DNA from: Larix kaempferi
Taxonomy: Eukaryota > Streptophyta > Pinopsida > Pinales > Pinaceae
Length of the DNA stretch: 64,000 nucleotides
Direction of reading: 5' to 3'
NCBI GenBank assembly: GCA_027924585.1
Contig: BSBM01001024.1
Coordinates: 3,968,001 to 4,032,000 of the forward strand
Part shown: positions 53,601-64,000 of the stretch, piece by piece
Layout of the letters: every line of letters starts with the position of its first letter
Numbering within the stretch: position 1 is the stretch's first letter
Made by a program: the position numbers and the translations under genes
The notes under the pieces: model-generated
Seen by the model: only the letters and a program-made list of their open reading frames with translations
What the model was told of the DNA's origin: nothing
Databases searched by the model: none

Positions 53601-55110
53601 ACTAGAATTTAAGTACTCTTTCGAAGATATAAACTATGAAATGTATGTTGTTCTAAATAGTAGAGAATTCGATGAAAACAGAAAGGTCGAACCCTAAAAT
53701 GAATTGGTTTGATTAACTACTAAAATAATAACTTATCAGCAGTAGAAAGTTTATACTATCTCTCTTAACTCTTTTAACTGTAAATTTATAAAAATAATAA
53801 AATAAGGAATGAAAACAGCGTGTGTTTGTGTAATGTGAAGACTGGGAAATATAGAATGAATGTGTAATGCTTATATTTGTATCCTGTAAGTAATGCTGAT
53901 AATACTATTTTAATTTGAAACTATGGTATAAACATGGTTTGTCGATTTTCATTTGAAAACTACATAAACTAATATAATGATCAACTATAATGTATATACA
54001 TAGAGATGAGAACAATACTTATAATTTATGGAACAATGTTGTAGTTTAGAACCAATTTATACAGTAAATTTTGCTATTGAAAATTATAGGGCAGAATAGA
54101 AAAAAAAAATCGATCACTGTTTTATCTATTCGAATCAATGGCATTTGCCTATCCTCTAATCTATTTTTAATTTGCATATCTCTACTAGAGTATGATGCTT
54201 CAAAACAACATGTGGAAAAATAGAGGTATTGATTTTTCAATTCAACTTTGACATTAAACTTAAACATTCAGACTTAAAACAATTCTAGAATTAGATTATT
54301 TTCAAAAACAGAGAAACAGAAAATACTAGTTAAACAAAATAGAATCGTTCACTGGGAATTAAGTTAGAAATATGTAGAACCTGAGAAAATCTGTAGGGCA
54401 ACAAACATCCCAAGAAGACTGTTCCACCCAACCAATTCCTGAAAACAATCAAGTACTGTCTTAGGACCCCTAAGCCTATTCACTGAACCACCAGGAGGAA
54501 GAAACTCGGGAATGAGGACTTCTTGCTGTAGCAATTTACTTCTGAATCTTCAATAGGTAGCAATCCAATGGACTTGCACCAGCTCTTCTAGTTCCTCTTA
54601 GAAATAATGCAAACTCAAGATTACAATCACCACTAACCTACCTATTCGAATCTCTCTTGTAATCACCTGATTCACAAGAGGAAAATATTCTGCAGAAATA
54701 TTGATTAAGAGCTGCTTGCCCAATTCGAATTTGCCTTTATAGGCTGCCTAGGCCTTTTCAGATGTTACTGGGTCATTAAATGAGATTCCTGCTCACTCCC
54801 TCCACCTGGGGGATAATGTCCTATTTTTAGGGGTTGTTGTCCCATAACCAACAGTTATTGGTGTGATGCAACTACTTCCATGTGTCCTATACCTTCCAAC
54901 AGCTTCCATTCCTCCTAGTGGGTTAGTGAACACTCATTCAACAGTTCTCTTGGGTGTTTGTCTCCTAATTAATTTATTTAAATAATAATATTCAGTAATT
55001 ACATTCATCCATGATCAAAACTGATCATAATTACAAAAATTTGTAATTAATTTTAACATAAAGTATTTTGCAAATAAAATAATAATTCTCAGAAATTTGG
55101 GTAGGCGACA
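50626..55110 (-). repeat. 5' LTR of element C (4.49 kb)
   Basis: It starts TATAACATCTC (TG mutated to TA) and ends GTAGGCGACA. It lacks the duplication and MITE of the other LTR and so gives the ancestral LTR length. No ORF above 75 codons has any motif. Confidence 0.9.
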
Positions 55111-55115
55111 GATGG

Positions 55116-55477
55116 TGAGCTGGAACATGGAGAATGTCCACAGCAAGGTGGAGGAGTGGGTGCAGGACCCTAGAACAAATGTGGGGCGCATGGCTACATA
55201 TGACTAGGTGACTAAAGGAATGGTTGCCCATGTCCTGATGGAATGTGAGAAAAAATCCATGGGAGATATTGAACCAGCCCGAGCCTGGCGTGAGCACAAT
55301 AATGACTACAGAATGATGCACAAGAAGGTTGACCTGATAACTATGGAAATGGGTATCACTCTATACCCACCGATTCATCAACCAACTGCGGAACTAGGTT
55401 TTTGTTCGGGAGGTTTTGCGAGGTGTGATGATGGTACGAGGAGCACCTATGGCATTGATTCCCCCCCTAGGGTTTAG
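55116..55477 (+). pseudogene. Unrecognised LINE tail ORF, second part
   Basis: It continues the frame from before element C (SWNMENVHSKVEEWVQDPR), has a TAG at 55205-55207 and runs on through ECEKKSMGDIEPARAWREH and VDLITMEMGITLYPPIHQP to a stop at 55477. Charged and helical at first, Gly-rich at the end. Unknown family. Confidence 0.45.
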
Positions 55478-55872
55478 GGTTAAAATCCCCCGGACACTCG
55501 ACTTGGGAGCCGAAGTGTGTAAGCGGATCTGTATGTGGTCTTTTCAGTCTCTATTTTTTCTTGTCTATCAGATGATACCTCCTATGGATTGTCATTCTGT
55601 TCAAAGTCATAGCAGTAGTAATAGGGTATGGAGCATCGTCTTTTCAAGCATATTTTTTTTGGCCAGCCTGATTTTTGTAAGTATTTTAGCATCAGTAACA
55701 GAATTATAGGTAGAAGGAGGGTGCTCTAATTTTTTTATTTTTGGGTTGTTGTATTAGGCAGTAGTAAGGACAGAACTTTCAGGAAGTTTGGTATATCTTC
55801 TCTTGAGTGTCTTTGAAGCTATGTATTTCTCTCAGAACTGTTAATATGAAATTTTTTAACTTATAAAAAAAT
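55478..55872 (+). other. LINE 3' UTR and A-rich end
   Basis: T-rich, non-coding, ending in TTATAAAAAAATTGAAAAA at about 55862-55880 where the integrase sequence of element D begins. The boundary is uncertain by about ten bases because both sides are A-rich. Confidence 0.55.
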
Positions 55873-58086
55873 TGAAAAATGGATCTCTATCACTTACAAT
55901 AATCTTGGGGACATCATGTATCTTTGAATTGTTGCCATTAATGTTGCATCTATTGTAATTACTTTAGACGGATGATAAGGAAGGAAAGAAATAGCATTAT
56001 TTGTGACTTTATCCACCATTTCCTTAATGACATTCTTTCCTTCAAACATGGGTAGGCTTGTGATATAATCCATTGAGACCTCTTCCAAATGTTGACTCGG
56101 TATGGATAATGGTTGTAGAATACCTAGTGGCTTGATTGTCACTCCCTTATTTTGTTGGAAAATCAAATGCTCTACCACAAAAAATTGTACATTGATTTTA
56201 ATACCTTCGTAGAAAAATCCTTCTTGATCCTGTGGTGAGTTTTCAAGAACCCTAAATGTCCTCCTATAAGAGAAATAATCAATTCCAAAAGGACCTTCTT
56301 TTTGAGTTGGGAATTCTTACATAAATATAGGATATCATGGTACCATATTCAATCATTCTTCCACACAAATTTATCCAATTCAATAGGATCCTACTAGTTA
56401 TTTAATGATATTGCATGCCTTCTTATCCTACCTCCATTATATCCTTGCTTCTTCCACCCAATCAAATTGTAGAATGGAAATAGCACAAAGTAATCCCTTT
56501 GTTTTTTTCTTCTTTCCTTGAAATTACATCTTCCAACACATTTTGTTTTCCTTTTTTGTAGATAATTTCAAATTCATAACCTAGCATCTTTGTAACGCAT
56601 TTGCATTGCTCTTCTTAATATAATCGTTGTTCTAAGTACTTAATACTATCATGATTTGTTCTTACCTTGAAGTGTCTTCTATTAGGTAAGGGAACCCTTT
56701 CTTAATTGCATGTATTATGGTCAACATTTCCTTTCATAAATTGGTTTGAATAAGTTTTTTTATTTAATTTTTAAAATTTCAAATCCAAAGGGCCTTCTTT
56801 CTTACATTAAAAGTGCATTAAAACTACACCAATACCATGCCCTAAGGCATCACATTCCAAATGAATGTTTTTGTGAATTCAAGCATGGATAATACAATGG
56901 TTGTACGCATAGCTTCTTTAAGTTTTTAAATGGATTTGGTTGCTTTTTTAGTCCAAGAAAATGCCTCGTTTTTCAATAAAACTATTAGAGGTGCTTCTAT
57001 TTGACCATATTTCTTGACAAACTTGTTGTAATAGCATATAAATCCTAAGAATCCTCTAATATTATTCAAGGTTTTTGGAATTGTCCATTCCATAAGCTTT
57101 AATTTTATTAGGCTCCACCTTGATTCCTTCATGAGATACAATATTACCCAAATTGTCCACTTCCTAAACCCCAGAGGCACACATAGAAGTCTTAACATAT
57201 AGTTTTTGCTCCTAGTTTTAAGACCATGTAAACATGTCATACATGTTGTTCCCGACAATTTCTATATATTAGTATTTCATTAATAAACACCAACACAAAT
57301 TTCATGAGGAAGTGATTAAAAATAAAATTCATCAAGCTTTGAAATGTAGAGGGTGTATTGGTAAGGCTAAATGACATCACCAAAAATTCATAATGACATT
57401 TATGTGTTCTAAAGGTCATTTTTCATAATGTTTTCTTTCCTCATTTTGATTTAATGATACCCAAACGGAGATCCAACTTGGTAAAGAAAATCACTTCTTG
57501 AAATTCATCTAATATTTCATCAATGACAAGAATAAGAAACTTACCATTAATGATTATATTGTTGGTCTCTCTATAATATGGAAACATGCGCCATGAACCC
57601 TCCCCTTTACAAACTTACCATTAATTTCCTTTCCTTCTTAGGATAATTTCATGAAATTTTCCTAAAAATTAAGAGAGATTGTTCCCAAGTATTGTAACCA
57701 TTGGACCCCTTATACATCATGAGCACCACCCATTTGGATTGCAATCATAGGACTATCCAATCAAAACTTCCCCATAGTAAGATTAATACTATTTAACTTA
57801 ACTAAGAAGTTTATGGTGCTAGATATATAGAGAATTTGAGGAGTTTCGCTAGTTTCCACATAAAGAAGTTATGGGTAATACTAGAATCAATGATTAACAC
57901 TATTACCTTTTTTCTTTTTTATATATCATTTTATCTTGAGAGTTTGAGGAGTGCTAATGTCGTCCAATACATGGAAAGATATGGTTGGATTAGTATCTTC
58001 TAGTTATATGTCTTGAGAGTTTTCTAGTTCTAGATCTTCTTCCCCTTTGTCATGTTCCCATCTTACAAGCACCAAGTAGCAGCCAA
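55873..58086 (-). pseudogene. Decayed Ty3/gypsy pol, element D
   Basis: On the - strand from right to left: protease remnant (about 57860-58060, FHVLDDISTPQTLKIK and VIVLIIDSSITHNF), RT (57237-57560, [20 protein letters not shown] and [11 protein letters not shown] where the second Asp of the active site is lost), RT/RNase H connection (56926-57258, TLNNIRGFLGFICYYNKFVK) and integrase (55880-56400, PLGILQPLSIPS and VPKIIVSDRD). Very many indels make it the most decayed sequence here. The LINE interrupts it on the left inside the integrase core and element E on the right in the protease. Confidence 0.78.
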
Positions 58087-60120
58087 TGTCACCTCAAAAC
58101 CCCATGGATCCTAGTGAAAGTCAATTAATTAATTAATTAATAAGGGTCTAGGAGAAAGTAAGAGGAAGGCACTATTAATTATTTAGGGTGATTTTGGAGC
58201 CAGGGCTATAGTAGTTAGTTAATTAATAATTTTAATGATGGAGTATAATAATTTTAATATTTGGAGTGCTTGTAATTATTTTAATTTTATAATTATCATT
58301 ATTAATTAAATTTTGGCATGTGATAATGTTCACATGACTAGGAGGGTGCATAAGGATAAGGTGGACCTCACCTACTTCTTTGAAAAAGATGGAAACAACA
58401 AGAAGGCATCCAAAATCAAGGTGGCAGTAGAAAGAAGGAAAGTGTCAAAATCAGTTAAAAGCGGGAAAGTACATAAAGCAGGAAAGTGGATAAAGTAGAA
58501 AAGTGTAGAAAAGCATCCACTTTGAAAAGAAAGAATCATCTACAAAGCTAAGGAAGGCACAGTTGCTAAAAGCAAAGGAGATCACAAAGCAAGGAAGTTG
58601 CACAAGCAAGAATATGTTGCTAATTCCTCTAAGGAAGGCACCCTCATCCTCACACATGCCAATTGCTTGATCATGAAGCTATATCATCCTATAAAATAAT
58701 TCCAATGTGCACCATTCACATATTTTGGTCATTTGTTTATTGTCTTGAGAAAGTTTTCTTCTCAGAGTTGAGTGATGTGCCCCAAGGTTAACATTTATAC
58801 AGTATTATGATCTATTTAAGCCATGGAAATCTGATGTGCAAGTCCTGAATTCCATTAAAGATGATTTGAGATTCATAAAAACGACTACCAAGCATCCAAT
58901 TCGAAATCTCTATTCATTCCCTTCATTCATTGGGAACAATGTTGAAGGGCCAAAATGGAGGTTCTGGTTTCATCATTTTTTATAATTCATGGGTTGTAAG
59001 ACCTATTCCATTGCATCTGGAGTGTCATTTCCAGTAAGAAACTCCTTTTTTCTTGTTGAAAAAGGTGTTTAGATGACCAAGATACAACCATTCTCACCAG
59101 AGCCAAGGTTTCAATGTTGAGGAGCTCATGTGTGAAGCTTTAGTAGATTAATGCGCCCCCTATGAGAATTTATTGAGATATGGTGCACCTTCCATGATCA
59201 TCCATATTCCATGTATTCATCATATGTCATATCCAGTGAAGAAATATTCTCTTCTTCACTCCTTACAGTCTTTTACACTCCATATTGTAATAAATTCATG
59301 TATTTGAGACTCCCCGAGAAGTTCTAGAGTAAAATCCATTCAATTGATGCTCAAAAATTTTGATTTCAGTTTTATGTTGTTCATATGTTTAGTTATGAGT
59401 CATATTATAGTTCATAAGAGGAATTTTAAATCCTTAGAGGTTGTTTGATTTGCATTTTGTCAAGACTAGCTCTTTGAGCAAAATTTCTTGACTAGTTTTA
59501 CAGTTTTTTATATTTAAAGTTACCCGTGGATCAATTTTCTATTATGATGGTTGTATGACATTCTTAAGACACTAATGAATACCCCCCATTCCTTTCCCTG
59601 AGAATTCGTATCCATCTCAACCTGTTTTGGAGAGCTTGGAAGATTACTGGCTTAGTAGTCCAATCAAGTGCCCTTTTCCCTCTTGCCTCCAAACTCAGCT
59701 AAAGCCACCCAAAATATCAGAAAATCTTGTACATTTTCTGATTAGAGGATTAAGTTCTTATATCCATCATTTTTTTACCTTCAGGTGTAAGCAAATGGGT
59801 CTAGTATGCATATGCTGGTGTGCCCAGAAATCCTTGAAGTAGACCTCAACAATAGTTGTTGTTGAAACGTAAATGGCCCTAGTACTTTGTGCATCAGAAT
59901 CAGAAGATGGCACTAAATATGATGATTTTTATGCTTCACATTCCCCAATAGATTTTGCATATCCATCAGAGTTCATATCTCCATTTCTGGGTGGGCTTAA
60001 TAGTGACTAACACTAGTTCTTTCTTAACTAGTTTTGATGACTAGTTTTGGTCGGTATTCTTTAGGTTTCAAATTTTGAAATTGAGATAATATCCTCTGTA
60101 ATCAGATCAGGTATATTACA
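58087..60120 (+). repeat. 5' LTR of element E (inferred)
   Basis: It begins where the element D protease stops. It contains an (ATTA)n run at 58125-58142 and ends TATTACA directly before the primer site. Short ORFs in it (61 and 71 codons) have no support. Confidence 0.6.
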
Positions 60121-60121
60121 G

Positions 60122-60133
60122 TAGTATCAGAGC
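60122..60133 (+). other. Primer-binding site of element E
   Basis: TAGTATCAGAGC, one mismatch to the initiator-Met site, one base after the LTR end. Confidence 0.7.
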
Positions 60134-60186
60134 ACTTTCCTCTACTCCTATGCAAATTAAGCTCTCAAGTTGAATAAATTGTATCC

Positions 60187-61251
60187 ATGAGACTAGCACC
60201 AGCCAGTGATAATTTTGAATGGGATGATGAGGAAGTATTCTATGTTGATGGAGACTTAAAAAAAAGAGGATGATGATTCTTTGTGTGACATGGTGTGCAC
60301 AGAGAACAGAATTCCAAATCCATTAGAGTTCAGTGTTGTAGATGGCAGAGTATGCTATGGGGGGGGAATTCTAGGAGTTAATCCCTCGGAGATCCAGGGA
60401 ATTCTAGGAGTTAATTCTAGGAGATCCAGGAGGTCTTTCCTTTTAGAGACTTATGTATTTTCAAATTTGAAATGTTGTTTTCAAATTAGGATCCTTATGG
60501 AATCACATATCAAAGAATATTAATTCATATTTTCAACAGTGTGTGCAAAGAAGTGGAGCATATGTTGCAGCAGAGTGAAGCATCACTGTGATTTACACCC
60601 AACGAGACAATGACTAAAGGAGCATCTAGAGATTCGTTTGATTCAGAAAGAGGAAGGCCCTCTGTCAAAAGGAATCCATCAAATGATCATGATGGACCTA
60701 TAATTGTGGAAGCTACTAAAGAGAAATAAGAACCATGTGCAACACAAGACCAAGCAAAAACTATTGAAGTTGTTAACAATGTGGAAAGAGATTCCACTTC
60801 GGGATCTTCGAGCTTCTTTGTTGGTGATTTCAAGATTACTGTAGAGGAGATTAGTTCTATTGAGGGTGGTGATACATATTTTGGATCATATCCAGAAGAA
60901 GAACATAAATTGGATTCACAATCACCACATGATATTCATAATGAAGTAGAAGACAAGCACACATAAGTTGGATGTGAACCAGAATATTTGGTGGAAGGAA
61001 AAGGCACCATGGCTACATCACATGAAGAAAAATATATGATGCAAAGGTATGGTCACCATTCAAATTTTTGTATTCCCTTGTGTCAACCACATCAAGGGAG
61101 AGGATTGACATGGTTTAATCCTCTAGTGATGAGGTTCAAAATTCTGGTGTTAAGGAGGAATGCAATGAGAAGTTTGAAATGTTGGATGAAAGTCTACATG
61201 ATTCTCATATGGTGGAGGAGCTCACATGTAGCAACACTCACTGTGTTGTGA
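60187..61251 (+). pseudogene. Unrecognised acidic ORF of element E, N-terminal part
   Basis: It starts MRLAPASDNFEWDDEEVFYV. One extra A in the run at 60258-60265 ends it early; in the next frame it continues with DDDSLCDMVCTENRIPNP. Further open stretches are 60616-60736 (MTKGASRDSFDSERGRPS), 60781-60966 (FFVGDFKITVEEISSIEGGD) and 60988-61251 with a shift. The composition is acidic with Ser and Glu throughout. No zinc knuckle or active-site motif. It sits where gag should be. Its role is unknown. Confidence 0.45.
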
Positions 61252-61369
61252 GGAATCCATGGAGATACTTAGAGAGACTTCTCTGAGTCACAAAAAAATG
61301 ATCCTACAAGTGTTGTCTAGAACTAGTGGTGCACATAAGCTTCTTGAGGATCATGTGGGAATAGTTTAG

Positions 61370-62290
61370 ATGGAGGAGAGACAAGGTGGAGTTGTGGGAA
61401 GAGTCTCTAGCTCTGAATTGTGCATCATTATGAGAGAACTGGAAGAAATGAAGGATGATTACTTACAGTTGTTCATGGACAGAGACATGGATCTCAAATT
61501 TGTTGAGGACAAAGCAACAATAGAAGGGGAGCCACATCATGTGGATTTTGGGAGTTCACATTCTTTTCCCAGATCCACTGGTGGTAAGATGTGTGTGGCT
61601 CATTGCACACATAGTGTATTGGAGGAGCCTCTTGTGGAAGGTGAGCATGAGGAGTATGCAGAATTGAAAATGTTTGAGTAACAAATTGTATTGGAATATG
61701 TTGTCCAATCATTTGTTATGTGTGAAGGGGATCATGAGTTGTATCTATGTGAAGAAGTCTCAACTATGATGAATATGGCTGATTACATACCATTTGGACC
61801 AGCAATCAAAGAATACCATTCATCCTCAAATTGGATGGATAGATACATCACCGATATGGAAACCCAAGGTTGTGCAAGACTAGCTCACATTGGTAAGGGT
61901 TATTTTTGCATTAATGATGGATCTACTGTTGCATTTGAGATTGTTATGTTCTGTAAGAAGCAGCCAAGACATCTCTGGATGCAATATAATTCATTCCTTA
62001 CATCTCCATTCATACCTTGGAAAACAAAATACATAGTGGATGAGGTGTCATCTCAAGGCATGAGCCCCATTTTGAAGCTCGGAGATAGGGAATGGGTGGT
62101 TAAGGTAAATCACATAAGTCGAATGCATTTCATGATACCAATGAAGCTTAAGGATTGGAAATTTAGATTGGTAAGTGAGGACCAAGTTTACAACTCTGAT
62201 CATGAATGCAAGAATACAATAGTGGATGTTCTTCGATATGCAAGAAAAGAATTATTTGTTTTGGAAGGTCATTTAGTAGTAGAATATTAG
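61370..62290 (+). pseudogene. Unrecognised ~300-aa ORF of element E
   Basis: One frame open except for a TAA at 61679-61681. The first part is helical (CIIMRELEEMKDDYLQLFMD). The second, 199 codons at 61691-62290, looks folded: IPFGPAIKEYHSSSNWMDRY, GCARLAHIGKGYFCINDGS, MFCKKQPRHLWMQYNSF and LKLGDREWVVKVNHISRMHF. Aromatic-rich and globular in character, with no family I recognise, and no retroviral motif. After a TAG it continues in frame to 62575 (GIFWVPKLVLGEAHH), where copia-F cuts it. It may be a gag too divergent to see, or a captured host gene. Confidence 0.5.
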
Positions 62291-62570
62291 AGAGGCATAT
62301 TTGCATATGAGTTGTTGAATAGTGGGGTTCACAAAGAACATTTTGACATCATGGACAATGGAATTTTTTGGGTGCCAAAATTAGTTTTGGGGGAGGCACA
62401 TCATCTCAGTTCGGTTGGGCCAACCACAAAGTTGATGGATAATTGTTTCCAAGAATTGGTTCACTATCCTTCACCCCACATAAATATGGCAGCCAACACA
62501 CATAGGGATGAAGCTTGGGTAAAGGGGTTTTTCCTATGGGTGCCACATGAGGAGCAGGAGGCTCCCACAT

Positions 62571-62575
62571 ATTCA
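62571..62575. repeat. Probable TSD of copia-F, left copy (ATTCA)
   Basis: Five bases before the LTR; the partner copy is outside the window. Confidence 0.35.
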
Positions 62576-63058
62576 TGTTGAGATATTGTAACTTCTAAGA
62601 ATATTATATTTGTACTTTATTATTCAGGAGATGTTTCATTCCTCCGTGGAGACCCTATTGTATATCCAGAGATGCTTATTCCTCCGAGAGAATGTGGTAA
62701 CTACGGTTATTAGATCTCCCATGTGGGGTAGGCCCTGAGTTAGCTATTTAGGGGTTATTAGACTCTCTTAGGAGACTGAAAATTCAGTTAGAAGATTAGT
62801 ATAAGTAGAGGAGGTGTGTTCCTCACTTATCACTCATTCACTCACTTGTGTATTGCACATAGGAGAGAGAGAGATCTGCATAGGAGGATAAGGAGCTCTT
62901 GTTTGGGGACTACATCTTTGTATTGGTTGATTATCTATATTGAGGAAATATTTGTTGGGTTTTCTACCCCATGAGGGTTTCCCAGGGTAAATCATTGTCT
63001 ATTTTGTGATTGTGTTTCTTTCAGTGATGTTGCTTGTGAATTTAGGCTAAACTTAACA
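62576..63058 (+). repeat. 5' LTR of copia-F
   Basis: 483 bp from TGTTGAGATATTG to ACTTAACA. TATAAGTA at 62800-62807 is the likely TATA box, followed by ACTTATCACTCATTCACTC as in copia-1. Confidence 0.88.
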
Positions 63059-63070
63059 TGGTATCAGAGC
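63059..63070 (+). other. Primer-binding site of copia-F (initiator Met tRNA)
   Basis: TGGTATCAGAGC immediately after the LTR. Confidence 0.93.
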
Positions 63071-63532
63071 TAGCCTGAATAGGACATATTTCACAAGGTG
63101 AAAATACCTCTCTTCTCCTCTGGTGAAAATTAGGGTTTCTGCAAAGGTTGGAATTTTTGGATTCATAGAGCATGGTTGGATGCTCCTCCTAAAAATTGAA
63201 ATTCTGAGCCCTAGATCGAACTTTTTGAGTGGGTAGAACCCCGGGCTTTGTCAAACCCTAGTTTGAATTTTGGACCTGAAAAACCAGAAAAACCAAAAAA
63301 CCAGTGAACCGGAAAAACTGCGCACCTGTGCACTAGTAAACCAAAAAAATGCGAACCAGAAAACTAGAAAACCTATTACAGATACGAAAGTTGCTGGTCA
63401 GATTTGAAGGGTGAAAAGTTGAAGTTTCCAAAAGCAAAGTACACCAGTCATCTCAATTCAATCAAGCACATCTCTTGGTAAGTTTTATTCTATCTTTTGA
63501 GAAAATTCAATTTATGTGACCTCCTGGATAAG

Positions 63533-64000
63533 ATGGCTCCAAGCACTAAGCTTGAGGACAAGCTAGATGGTATAGAGAATTTTTTAGCATGGAAATATAG
63601 GATTGGTCTCATTCTTGAAGAGAATGATCTTTCCCAATATATCAAAGATGAGGTTGCAAAACCTGCGGAAGATGAAGCCAAAGAGAAGAATAAGAAGGAC
63701 TTGATTAGGGAAAAGAGAATCATTGTTGATTATATCAAGGACCACTTGATTCCCCAATTGGCATCCAAGAATACCCCAAAGGAAATGTATGATTCCCTAG
63801 GAAGAATGTATGAAGGGAGGAACAGCAACAGAAGATGAATTTGAGAACTCAATTGAAGAATACCAAAATGAATAAAAGAGAATCTATTCAAGATTATTTC
63901 ACAAGGGTCTCTCAGTTCAAGGAACAACTAGAAGCCATTGGAGACACCCTTGATGAAGATGAACTAGTCATGACTGCACTCAATGGTCTCACTAGACCTT
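63533..64000 (+). pseudogene. Gag N-terminal part of copia-F
   Basis: From ATG 63533 (MAPSTKLEDKLDG) it reads NFLAWKYRIGLILEENDL and LIPQLASKNTPKEMYDSL, the copia UBN2 gag pattern. A single-base change of frame near 63820 ends the ORF at 63838. The other frame continues with LRTQLKNTKMNKRESIQDYF and DTLDEDELVMTALNGL to the window end. I chose this start over the ATG at 63497 because the family begins just before the KLDG/NFLAWK block. Confidence 0.8.

Larger units (their letters stand above)
39882..55110 (-). mobile_element. Tekay-like chromovirus (Ty3/gypsy), element C
   Basis: A 15.2 kb - strand element with a 5.9 kb left LTR (enlarged by a duplication and a MITE), a 4.8 kb gag-pol and a 4.49 kb right LTR. 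The Met primer-binding site is at 50612-50623 and the polypurine tract at 45782-45796. The C-terminal chromodomain and the gag-pro-RT-RH-IN-CHD order make it a chromovirus, most like the Tekay/Del group. LTRs differ by about 6% over the first 400 bases. All domains are present, but stops and frameshifts are spread through them. Confidence 0.9.
28078..55872 (+). mobile_element. L1-type LINE, broken into three visible parts
   Basis: Parts 28078-29486, 36856-39881 and 55116 to about 55872 are one + strand element. Its reading frame rejoins when elements B and C and their short TSDs are removed. Order: end of the AP endonuclease, linker, reverse transcriptase, cysteine/histidine zf-RVT region, RNase H, an unrecognised tail ORF, a 3' UTR and an A-rich end. 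About 5.2 kb is visible; the 5' part with ORF1 and most of the endonuclease must lie left of element A, outside the window. It carries several stops and frameshifts. Confidence 0.88.
58087..62575 (+). mobile_element. LTR element E with unrecognised coding region, 5' part
   Basis: A 2034-bp 5' LTR (TGTCACCTC to TATTACA), a near-Met primer-binding site and about 2.4 kb of internal sequence. The internal ORFs have no gag, protease or RT motif. At 62576 copia-F interrupts it; the 3' part lies beyond the window. The LTR call rests on ends plus primer site because no second LTR is visible. Confidence 0.65.
62576..64000 (+). mobile_element. Ty1/copia element, 5' part (copia-F)
   Basis: 5' LTR (62576-63058), primer-binding site, leader and the start of gag; it runs out of the window. 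The LTR structure is like that of copia-1, so the two are probably related families. Confidence 0.88.

Noticed and set aside
1-64000. tRNA genes at the TGGTATCAGAGC sites
   Set aside because: These are primer-binding sites beside LTRs; no cloverleaf surrounds them.

Overview
The window is intergenic plant DNA made almost entirely of transposable elements inserted inside one another. I see no ordinary cellular gene, no tRNA or rRNA and no CRISPR. The families (Ty3/gypsy Tat and chromovirus types, Ty1/copia, an L1-type LINE with a C-terminal RNase H, a hAT-type MITE) are those of a seed plant with a large genome. The Tat element has its extra RNase H downstream of the integrase, and one LTR is about 4.5 kb long. 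Together with the slow decay of the old copies this makes a gymnosperm my best guess. That is inference, not proof.

The layers can be read from target-site duplications (TSDs) and reading frames that rejoin. (1) Oldest is a decayed gypsy pol, element D (- strand, about 55873-58086). (2) A + strand LINE (28078-29486, 36856-39881, 55116 to about 55872) lies against D and probably inserted into it. Its 5' part should lie left of the window. (3) Three gypsy elements, all on the - strand, interrupt the LINE: element A (Tat lineage, 1123-28077) in the endonuclease region, element B (29487-36850, internally deleted) inside the reverse transcriptase, and element C (Tekay-like chromovirus, 39882-55110) in the 3' coding tail. 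(4) A is itself broken by a copia at its 3' LTR (copia-1, 1-1122), by a gag/protease-only copia (copia-2, 8792-12421) and by a very young 9.76 kb element with no pol (element L, 15676-25434). B is broken by a 3.0 kb non-autonomous LTR element (element S, 33509-36515). The left LTR of C carries a 1.09 kb tandem duplication, and one copy of it received a hAT-type MITE (43001-43288). (5) On the right, D is interrupted by element E (5' LTR 58087-60120), which carries a coding region I do not recognise. E is in turn interrupted by a copia (copia-F, 62576 to the window end).

Relative ages by hand-counted LTR differences: L about 0.4% (5/1361), S about 3.3% (7/214), copia-2 about 4%, B about 4.5% (17/375), C about 6% over the first 400 bases. 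The least ordinary items are: element L, with a lone zinc-knuckle ORF at its 3' end, a GC-rich 62-bp satellite and three variant hairpins; the unknown E coding region; the 222-bp duplication flanking copia-2; the inverted repeat in S; and the antisense, apparently intron-containing mobile-domain gene in A.

Nothing here looks translatable at full length except the short ORF in L. The rest carry frameshifts and stops, several of them in contexts that fit C-to-T decay of methylated sites.
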